Shown one piece after another: positions 57,938 to 64,000 of a stretch of DNA of 64,000 bases; position 1 is the stretch's first letter, and every line of letters begins with the position of its first letter. Source of the DNA: Alphaproteobacteria bacterium. Lineage in GTDB: Bacteria; Pseudomonadota; Alphaproteobacteria; Caulobacterales; Hyphomonadaceae. A program made the translations under genes and the position numbers. Location of the stretch: the NCBI GenBank assembly GCA_016125405.1, contig WGLW01000034.1, positions 38,449 to 102,448 of the forward strand. Reading direction: 5' to 3'. Below the pieces are notes generated by a model, which had not been told where the DNA came from, did no database searches, and worked only from the letters and a program-made list of their open reading frames with translations.

Positions 57938-59602
57938 ATGACAGTCGCTGATCTGGTTCTGGAGATTCTCGCCGCGCATGGCGTGCGTCATGTTTTCGGC
58001 GTGCCGGGCGATGCGATCAACGACATCACCAACGCCCTGCGCCGGCGCGACGACATGGAGTTCGTGCTGGTGCGCCACGAGGAGGCGGGCGCCTTCATGG
58101 CTTCGGCGCAGGCGAAGCTGACCGGCCGCCTCGCCGCCTGCGTCGGAACCGCCGGACCGGGCGCTGTCCATCTGCTCAACGGGCTCTACGACGCGAAACT
58201 CGATCATGCGCCGGTGATCGCCATCACCGGCCAGTGCGCCACCCCGTTCATCGGCACCGGCTATCACCAGGAAGTCGATACCGAACAGCTGTTCTCGGAT
58301 GTGGCGGAGTATTCGCGCACGGTGATGACCGAAGACCAGATGCCCGGCCTGATGCTGGAGGCCTGCAAGGCGGCCATTTCCGCGCCGGGCGTCGCCCATA
58401 TCTCGATCCCCACCGACATTGGCGGCCGCTCGATCCGCTCGAAGCGCCATGACTTCACGCTTGGATCCGAGGGCGGGCTGATGCGGCCGAGCGAGACCTC
58501 GCTGGAGCACGCGGCCCAGCTGATCGACGGGGCGAAGAAGGTCGCCATTCTTGCCGGCATCGGCGCAGCCGGCGCGCGCGAGGAACTGCTGGAGATTTCG
58601 GCGCGACTGAATGCGCCCATCGTGCGCACGCTGCGCGCCAAGGACTGCATCGATATCGGCGAGGAAGCCTGCATCGGCGGTCTGGGGCTGCTAGGAACCC
58701 ACGCCGGGCTCGCCGCGATGGAGCATTGCGACCTGCTGCTGATCGTCGGCGCGGACTTTCCCTATGTGACCTTCTATCCGAAGTCCGCAAAGGTCATCCA
58801 GATCGAGCCGAGCCCGCTGCGCATGGGCCGGCGGGCGCCGCTCGCCGCCGCGCTGCATGGGCACGCGAAACCGACGCTGCAGGATCTGCTCGCCCGCGTT
58901 GCGCCGAAGTCGTCGCGCGATTTCTACACCGACATGCAGCGCGAGAAACAGAAAGACCTGAAGGGACTTGCCGACGCCGAGGAGTCATCGGCCATCCCGA
59001 TCAAGCCGCAGCGGGCGATCGCGGCGCTGGCGGCCGAAGCGCCATCGAACGCGATCTTCACCTGCGATACCGGCACGACAACGGCGTGGACGGCGCGGCA
59101 TCTGTCCATCCGGCCGGGCCAGCGCTACACGCTGTCATCGTCGCTGGCGTCGATGGCGTTCGCCCTGCCCGGCGCAATCGGCGCGCAACTCGCCTTTCCG
59201 GACCGGCCCGTGATCGCAGTCGCAGGCGATGGAGGCTTCGCCATGCTGATGGCGGACTTTGTCACCGCTGTCCGCAACAACCTGGCGATCACCTGCGTGA
59301 TCTTCAACAACCGCAAGCTCGCCTTCATCGGTCTGGAACAGGAGGCGAAAGGCCTGCCGGAGCATTCGATCGATCTGGTCAATCCCGACTTCGTGGCGTT
59401 CGCCAGGGCGTGTGGCGGCGACGGCGTCAGGGTGGAGCGGGCCGAGGACCTCCGTCCGGCTTTCAGGAAGGCGTTCGACAGCGGGCGGCCGAACGTGATC
59501 GATATCGACATCGATCCCGACGAACTGATCCTGCCGCCGCGAATCAGTGCGGACCAGGCGCTGAATTTCGGGCTTGCCAAGATTCGCGAGACGCTTGGCT
59601 AG
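57938..59602 (+). CDS. Thiamine-diphosphate enzyme (pyruvate oxidase/acetolactate synthase-like)
   Basis: A 554-residue ThDP-dependent enzyme with the three-domain layout. The Pyr domain has HGVRHVFGVPGDAINDI and the activating Glu48 in VRHEEAGAFM; the central domain (about 190-330) would bind FAD or be structural; the PP domain has the ThDP motif from GDGGFAMLM (about 430) to NN about 26 residues later. Residue patterns (YHQEVDTEQLFSDVAEY) lean to pyruvate dehydrogenase (quinone)/PoxB, but acetolactate-synthase-like and other decarboxylases cannot be excluded. GGAGG precedes the ATG by about 10 bp. No regulatory subunit gene follows. Confidence 0.83.
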   Translation: MTVADLVLEILAAHGVRHVFGVPGDAINDITNALRRRDDMEFVLVRHEEAGAFMASAQAKLTGRLAACVGTAGPGAVHLLNGLYDAKLDHAPVIAITGQCATPFIGTGYHQEVDTEQLFSDVAEYSRTVMTEDQMPGLMLEACKAAISAPGVAHISIPTDIGGRSIRSKRHDFTLGSEGGLMRPSETSLEHAAQLIDGAKKVAILAGIGAAGAREELLEISARLNAPIVRTLRAKDCIDIGEEACIGGLGLLGTHAGLAAMEHCDLLLIVGADFPYVTFYPKSAKVIQIEPSPLRMGRRAPLAAALHGHAKPTLQDLLARVAPKSSRDFYTDMQREKQKDLKGLADAEESSAIPIKPQRAIAALAAEAPSNAIFTCDTGTTTAWTARHLSIRPGQRYTLSSSLASMAFALPGAIGAQLAFPDRPVIAVAGDGGFAMLMADFVTAVRNNLAITCVIFNNRKLAFIGLEQEAKGLPEHSIDLVNPDFVAFARACGGDGVRVERAEDLRPAFRKAFDSGRPNVIDIDIDPDELILPPRISADQALNFGLAKIRETLG

Positions 59603-59707
59603 CGCTCGCCTGCAACGCGCCTTACTCATTTTAAATGGCCGGACAGCTTGTGCTTCCGCCTCGGGCGATGCTCTTTTCACGCGGCGGTCGGGCGCCGGGA
59701 GGGTTGC

Positions 59708-61306
59708 ATGATACGGACGACATGGGCGGCTGGCGCATGCCTGCTGGCGCTTGCAGCCTGCGGGCAGAAACCCAAGCCAGCGCCGGTTTCCAGCGAACCG
59801 CCCGCCCCGCCCTTTATCGTCACCGAGCCGAAGACCCTCACGGACGTGCTCTCCGATCTCGCATCCGGCGACACCACGTCCGAAGCGCTGACGCAGTCCT
59901 ATCTCGACAGGATCGCGGCCGTCGACGACGCGGGACCGCAGATCAACGCGGTGATCGTCACCAATCCGAACGCGCTGGCCGACGCGCAGGGACAGGACAA
60001 GCTGAAAGCCGGAAATGTTGCGCCCGGCCCGCTTCACGGCGCGCCGATCCTGGTGAAGGACAATATCGAGACGCTCGATCCGACGCCGACCACAGCCGGC
60101 TCGCTGGCGCTGAAGTCCAACATCTCCAACCATGATGCGCCGGTGATCGCCCGGCTGCGCAACGCCGGGGCGATCATTCTCGGCAAGACCAATCTCAGCG
60201 AGTGGGCCAATTTCCGCTCGAACGCCTCGACCTCGGGATGGAGCGCCGTCGGCGGGCAGACCAAAAACCCGCATGTGCTGGACCGCAACCCGTGCGGCTC
60301 GTCCTCCGGTTCGGCCGCCGCCGTCGCCGCCGGTCTTGCCGCCGCAGCGGTGGGAACCGAGACCGATGGTTCGATCACCTGCCCTGCCGCTATGAACGGG
60401 CTGGTCGGCATCAAGCCGACAGTCGGGCTGGTGTCCCGCGCGCGCATTGTTCCGATCAGCGAAAGCCAGGATACGGCGGGACCCATCACGCTCACCGTCG
60501 CCGATGCGGCGCTGATGCTGACCGTGATGGCGGGCGGCGATCCGGCCGATCCGGCGACAAAGGACGCGGACGCGCACAAGCAGGATTACACCAAGGCGCT
60601 CGATCCCGACGCACTCAAAGGCAAGCGCATCGGCGTGGCGCGCTTTCTCGCCGGCTATCACGCGGGGACGGATGCGCTGTTCGAGGCGGCGTTGAAACAG
60701 CTCACGGACGCGGGCGCCGAACTGGTCGAGATCAAGGACTTTCCCAACCGCCGCGAAATCGGCCAGGCTGAAAATGTCGTGCTCGATTCCGAGTTCAAGG
60801 CGGGGATCAACGCCTATCTCGCATCGACGCCGGAGAGCGTGAAGACCCGGACGCTGGACGACCTGATCGCCTTCGACAAGGAGACGCCTGCCGAGATGGT
60901 CTGGTTCGGTCAGGATGTGTTCGAGGAAGCGGCCAAGGCGCCGGGCCTCAAGGACCCGAAATACCTGAAGGCGAAAGAGACCGCGAAGCGGCTCGCCGGC
61001 AAGGAAGGCATCGACCGGTTGCTGGCGGCGAACAAGCTGGACGCCATCGTCGCGCCGACGGGCGGGCCGGCCTGGCCGACGGATCTGATCACCGGCGACC
61101 ATTTCCTTGGTTCGGCGTCTGGCCTTCCCGCGGTGGCCGGGTATCCGCACATCACCGTGCCCATGGGCGCCGTCAGCAGCCTGCCGGTGGGGCTCTCTTT
61201 CATCGGAACGGCGTGGTCGGAACCCAAGCTGATCGGCATGGCCTACGCCTACGAGCAGCTGAGCCATCTGAGGCCGACGGCGCATTTCCTGCCGCACGTT
61301 CCCTGA
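59708..61306 (+). CDS. Amidase-signature lipoprotein
   Basis: A 532-residue amidase with an N-terminal lipobox LAAC (Cys18). The Ser-Ser-Lys triad is complete: Lys117 in GAPILVKDNIET, a cis-Ser in NPCGSSSGSAAA (198-200) and nucleophile Ser222 in TETDGSITCPA. It would hydrolyse amides outside the cytoplasm; related lipoproteins act on peptide or fatty-acid amides. The start at 59708 follows GGGAGGGTTGC and gives a normal signal peptide; an earlier in-frame start does not. Substrate unknown. Confidence 0.88.
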   Translation: MIRTTWAAGACLLALAACGQKPKPAPVSSEPPAPPFIVTEPKTLTDVLSDLASGDTTSEALTQSYLDRIAAVDDAGPQINAVIVTNPNALADAQGQDKLKAGNVAPGPLHGAPILVKDNIETLDPTPTTAGSLALKSNISNHDAPVIARLRNAGAIILGKTNLSEWANFRSNASTSGWSAVGGQTKNPHVLDRNPCGSSSGSAAAVAAGLAAAAVGTETDGSITCPAAMNGLVGIKPTVGLVSRARIVPISESQDTAGPITLTVADAALMLTVMAGGDPADPATKDADAHKQDYTKALDPDALKGKRIGVARFLAGYHAGTDALFEAALKQLTDAGAELVEIKDFPNRREIGQAENVVLDSEFKAGINAYLASTPESVKTRTLDDLIAFDKETPAEMVWFGQDVFEEAAKAPGLKDPKYLKAKETAKRLAGKEGIDRLLAANKLDAIVAPTGGPAWPTDLITGDHFLGSASGLPAVAGYPHITVPMGAVSSLPVGLSFIGTAWSEPKLIGMAYAYEQLSHLRPTAHFLPHVP

Positions 61307-61408
61307 ACCATTTCCGCGAGCCAGGCAGCCGCACGCATCTTGCACCTGAATCTCCCGGCGGAGGGACGCGCACTGTCGCAAGGCGGTGCATGTTCAGGAG
61401 TAGAGTGC

Positions 61409-62128
61409 ATGCAAGTAACGGGAAGTGCAGGCGTTTCGGCAGCCTTGCTGCTGCAGCGCCTGTTCGGCGGAGGGTCGGCAGACGCCGGACCTGCGTCGGC
61501 AACGTCTGCCGCCGGGCAAACCCTGCCCATCGGCGGCGGGACCAGTTGTAATGCGTCGGGCCCCGGCCAGGCGCAGTTGGCCGGCGGCACCATGTCGGCC
61601 ATGGTCAGCCTGCAGACCCAGTCGCCGCCTAGCGCGTCGGATGTGGCGTCACAGCTTATCGACGCCCTCGATACGAATGGCGACGGCGTGGTCAGCGCCG
61701 AAGAGATCCAGAAGGGATTGGAAGCTGGCGGTTCGAACGTCGACATTTCGAAAGCGTTCGCCGCGGTCGACACCAATGGTGACGGCCAGATCAGCAAGGA
61801 CGAACTGACGACAGCGGTGCAGACCGACATGGACGCGCACAAGGCGCATCATGGCGGACATCACCACCGCGCGGGAGAAGCGGCCGACGCCCTTATTTCG
61901 GCCAGCGACTCCAACAATGACGGCCAGCTGAGTCTTGACGAGATCGCAACAGCGCTCGGCAAGACCAGCGATGACCAAAAGGCGTCCCTGCAGCAGACCT
62001 TCACCGCGCTCGATACGAACGCGGACGGCAAGCTCAGCAAGGACGAACTCGCCGCGGCCATCCAGCAATCGATGCAGACCGCCATGCGCGCCTATGCGCA
62101 GTCGGCTGCAACGACGGCGGAGGCCTGA
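61409..62128 (+). CDS. EF-hand calcium-binding protein with four loops
   Basis: A 239-residue protein. Four canonical 12-residue EF-hand loops: DTNGDGVVSAEE (88-99), DTNGDGQISKDE (121-132), DSNNDGQLSLDE (167-178) and DTNADGKLSKDE (202-213), all with D/N at 1, 3, 5, Gly at 6 and Glu at 12. The linker between loops 2 and 3 is His-rich (AHKAHHGGHHHRAGE, 143-157) and may bind another metal. The first 80 residues are Ala/Gly/Ser-rich with no signal peptide. GGAG precedes the ATG. It may buffer or sense Ca2+; function unknown. Confidence 0.88.
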   Translation: MQVTGSAGVSAALLLQRLFGGGSADAGPASATSAAGQTLPIGGGTSCNASGPGQAQLAGGTMSAMVSLQTQSPPSASDVASQLIDALDTNGDGVVSAEEIQKGLEAGGSNVDISKAFAAVDTNGDGQISKDELTTAVQTDMDAHKAHHGGHHHRAGEAADALISASDSNNDGQLSLDEIATALGKTSDDQKASLQQTFTALDTNADGKLSKDELAAAIQQSMQTAMRAYAQSAATTAEA

Positions 62129-62140
62129 TCCCACGGCTGA

Positions 62141-62175
62141 CCGGAGGCGTCGGGCCCATGGTCCAGCGCCTCCGG
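62141..62175 (+). terminator. Hairpin after the EF-hand gene
   Basis: CCGGAGGCG (62141-62149) pairs with CGCCTCCGG (62167-62175), a perfect 9-bp stem. Its right arm overlaps the GGAAC of the next promoter. No T-run. Confidence 0.5.
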
Positions 62176-62198
62176 AACGCTGACACGAACGATGCGTT
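62174..62198 (+). promoter_or_regulatory. EcfG-type stress promoter before the small lipoprotein
   Basis: GGAAC (62174-62178), 16 bp, CGTT (62195-62198): an exact match to the general-stress sigma consensus. The gene starts at 62234. Confidence 0.68.
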
Positions 62199-62233
62199 GG
62201 TGTATCCGGACAGGATTCGGAGGGACACACGTC

Positions 62234-62611
62234 ATGAAACGCTTTTTGCTTGCCGGCCTGATGCTGGCCGCCGCCGGATGCGCTTCGGCGCCCACCACGC
62301 CCTCGGGGCCTGCGCCCTCGGCCGGGTTCACGGATACGCAGATTTCCGGCAACCGCTACCGCGTCAGCTATGAGGGCCCGACGAACCTTACCGACAGCCA
62401 GGTCGAGACCCGCACGCTGGCGCACGCAGCGCAGCTGACGCTCGACAAGGGCAAGGAGTGGTTCGAAATCAAGGACACCGCGAAGGCGCCGCACAAGCGG
62501 ACCATCGAGATCGAGATCGGCAAGGGCGAGACGCTCGCGGGCGGCGCATCGAAAATCTACGATGCGAAAAAGACGCTCGCGGACATGAAGGCCAAGGCGC
62601 GCACCAGCTAG
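62234..62611 (+). CDS. CC0125/CC1285-type small lipoprotein
   Basis: A 125-residue lipoprotein (lipobox AAGC, Cys16 after MKRFLLAGLMLAA). The mature part has YRVSYEGPTNLTDSQVETRT and LDKGKEWFEI, which resembles small lipoproteins named after Caulobacter CC0125 and CC1285. Function unknown. GGAGGG precedes the ATG. An EcfG-type promoter upstream and a terminator after suggest a single-gene, stress-induced unit. Confidence 0.75.
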   Translation: MKRFLLAGLMLAAAGCASAPTTPSGPAPSAGFTDTQISGNRYRVSYEGPTNLTDSQVETRTLAHAAQLTLDKGKEWFEIKDTAKAPHKRTIEIEIGKGETLAGGASKIYDAKKTLADMKAKARTS

Positions 62612-62624
62612 CCCGGCGATGAAA

Positions 62625-62656
62625 CCGGCGCGAAAATCGGGGCGCTGGCGTTTTTT
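62625..62656 (+). terminator. Intrinsic terminator of the small lipoprotein gene
   Basis: CCGGCGC (62625-62631) pairs with GCGCTGG (62642-62648, one G-U pair), followed by CG and TTTTTT (62651-62656). Confidence 0.72.
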
Positions 62657-62700
62657 CCTGACACTGTCTAGCATACAGCCTTTCAGGCTGGAGGGCGGAC

Positions 62701-63723
62701 ATGGGCGAACGCGTACTGGTGACCGGGGCGTCGGGGTTTGTCGCCCAGCACGTCATCCTGCAGCTTCTCGACAAGGGCTATGAGGTCTGCGGCACGCTGC
62801 GCTCCCTGAAGCGGGCGGACGAAGTGCGCGGCATTCTCGCGAAGCACGATCCGCGCGCGTCCAGCCTGGAATTCATCGAGGCCGACCTGGGCGCCGATCC
62901 CGGCTGGGCCTCGGCGGTCGAGGGTTGCACCTATGTGCAACATGTCGCCTCGCCCTTCCCGGCCGTGCATCCGAAAGACGAGAACGAACTTATCCGCCCT
63001 GCGGTGGATGGCGCATTGCGCGTGTTGAAGGCTGCGAAGAATGCGGGCGTGAAGCGCGTGGTGATGACCTCCTCGCTGGCGGCGATTGCTTACGGCCATG
63101 GTGACAAGCGGCCGGATGTCGCCGACGAAACGCTGTGGTCGAAGCCCGAAGGACCGGACAACACGCCGTACACAAAATCCAAGACGCTCGCCGAGCGCGC
63201 GGCGTGGGATTACGTGAACGGCGACGGCAAGAGCCTCGAATTGGCGGTGATCAACCCGACCGGCATTTTCGGACCCGCGCTGTCGAAGGACGTGTCGACC
63301 TCGCTGGAGATTCCGATCCGGCTGATGAATGGCAAGACGCCCGGTCTTCCACGGCTCGGCTTTTCGATCGTTGATGTGCGCGATGTCGCGGCGTGCCAGG
63401 TGGCGGCGATGACTGTGCCAGCTGCGGCGGGAGAACGCTTCATCGCGTCGGAGGATTTTCTCTGGTTCACCGAATGCGCCGACATCCTGCGCAAGGCGTT
63501 CCCGGCCTATGACGACAAGATCCCGAAACAGCAGGTGCCGGATTTTGTCATCCGCCTGATGTCCATGGTGCAGCCGATCTACAAGCAGACGCTGACCGAA
63601 CTGGGCCGCACGCGCCGCGCCAGCAACGCCAAGGCGACACGTGTGCTGGGTGTGCATTTCCGGCCCGCGAAGGAAGCGCTGATCGCCTCGGCGCAATCGC
63701 TGGTCGACCTCGGCGTGGTCTGA
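62701..63723 (+). CDS. Extended SDR reductase (dihydroflavonol-reductase-like)
   Basis: A 340-residue NAD(P)-dependent reductase of the extended SDR group. The cofactor loop is VLVTGASGFVAQHV (5-18), the active-site Tyr157-x3-Lys161 lies in TPYTKSKTLAE with Ser124/125 in VMTSSLAAIA. It resembles bacterial aldehyde or ketone reductases related to plant dihydroflavonol reductases. The substrate is unknown. A ribosome-binding site (GGAGGGCGGAC) precedes the ATG. It follows the lipoprotein terminator, so it should be its own unit. Confidence 0.88.
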   Translation: MGERVLVTGASGFVAQHVILQLLDKGYEVCGTLRSLKRADEVRGILAKHDPRASSLEFIEADLGADPGWASAVEGCTYVQHVASPFPAVHPKDENELIRPAVDGALRVLKAAKNAGVKRVVMTSSLAAIAYGHGDKRPDVADETLWSKPEGPDNTPYTKSKTLAERAAWDYVNGDGKSLELAVINPTGIFGPALSKDVSTSLEIPIRLMNGKTPGLPRLGFSIVDVRDVAACQVAAMTVPAAAGERFIASEDFLWFTECADILRKAFPAYDDKIPKQQVPDFVIRLMSMVQPIYKQTLTELGRTRRASNAKATRVLGVHFRPAKEALIASAQSLVDLGVV

Positions 63724-63796
63724 CACCGGCGCGCGCGCCAAACGCTCCACGACGCGGGGTGCGCCTGGAGGGAGGCTGCCGTCTCGCCCTCAGGAT

Positions 63797-64000
63797 GGAG
63801 GGCCGGGGACGCGGGGAACCCACGTCGAGAGATAGTCCGGGTGCGCCGTTGCCGGCGCCTGATGGCGCGGATCGCCCCGCGTCCCCGCGGCCTGTTCTCG
63901 CCGGCCTCGCTTGAGGCCAGTCTTGTATGGGGAGGTCTTTCACTCCCCTGGCGTTGGACGCCGGCGGCGTGCGGGCCGGGGCTGTTCGCCCCCGGTCCCC
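63797..64000. other. Hairpin-rich non-coding right edge
   Basis: No convincing gene follows the SDR stop. The stretch holds a 12-bp perfect stem (63805-63816 with 63875-63886) enclosing an inner hairpin GCGCCG-TTGC-CGGCGC, then GGCCTC-GCTT-GAGGCC (63903-63918), GGGGAG-N8-CTCCCC (63929-63948), GGCGT-TGG-ACGCC and a last GC-rich hairpin. It may be a structured RNA or a repeated intergenic element; it could continue past the edge. Confidence 0.5.

Noticed and set aside
63548..63943. A leftward 131-codon frame at the right edge
   Set aside because: It overlaps the SDR gene end and the hairpin region, is rich in Arg, Pro and Ala, and shows no domain or ribosome-binding site.

Overview
The window is a GC-rich, gene-dense stretch of an alphaproteobacterial chromosome. 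FlaF, FlbT, FliX, several small flagellins without introns or insertions, the DUF6468 and MotE-type flagellar proteins, a single-cysteine DksA and a CC0125/CC1285-type lipoprotein all point to the order Caulobacterales (Caulobacteraceae, Hyphomonadaceae or Maricaulaceae type). A complete ectoine/hydroxyectoine cluster implies exposure to salt or drying. No rRNA, tRNA, CRISPR array, insertion sequence or phage gene was seen.

Layout. 1-5.2 kb: the end of a membrane protein, then a leftward block of haloalkane dehalogenase, DUF1330 protein, metallo-beta-lactamase-fold hydrolase and TetR regulator. A strong promoter/operator region separates it from a rightward formylglycine-generating-enzyme lipoprotein. 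4.75-11.5 kb: a MarR regulator (EctR) divergent from ectA-ectB-ectC-ectD, followed in the same apparent operon by an MFS and a sodium:solute symporter gene. 11.6-27.5 kb: a metabolic and signalling section with many secreted or lipid-anchored esterase/hydrolase genes, a LysR/SDR divergent pair, two histidine kinases, nitronate monooxygenase, a double OB-fold secreted protein and the ZntB transporter. 28-41 kb: flagellar block one, with flgB-flgC-fliE leftward, fliO-fliP rightward, fliL-fliM-DUF6468-motE-TPR leftward, and flgF-flgG-flgA-flgH rightward. 41-46.9 kb: housekeeping genes (PepSY protein, def, rmuC, recR, GGCT, TRIC channel, dksA). 47-56.8 kb: flagellar block two, with fliX divergent from flgI-flgJ-flgN-like, an unknown two-TM protein, marC, three flagellin genes, and flbT-flaF. 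57-64 kb: MoxR ATPase, a ThDP enzyme, an amidase lipoprotein, an EF-hand protein, a small lipoprotein, an SDR reductase and a hairpin-rich right edge.

How it works together. The flagellar blocks supply rod (FlgB, FlgC, FlgF, FlgG, FliE), P- and L-ring (FlgI, FlgH, FlgA), export gate parts (FliO, FliP), switch and stator parts (FliM, FliL, MotE) and filament (three flagellins with FlaF/FlbT post-transcriptional control). A perfect TTAA-N7-TTAA CtrA-type box lies between fliX and flgI, and a sigma-54 -24/-12 element lies before one flagellin, as expected for a Caulobacter-style flagellar hierarchy. Three GGAAC-N16/17-(C/G)GTT elements of the EcfG (general stress sigma factor) type lie before ectA, the OB-fold protein and the small lipoprotein, which suggests a local share in the general stress response.

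All functions are read from sequence motifs and family knowledge. Promoters and operators are pattern matches by eye and are untested.
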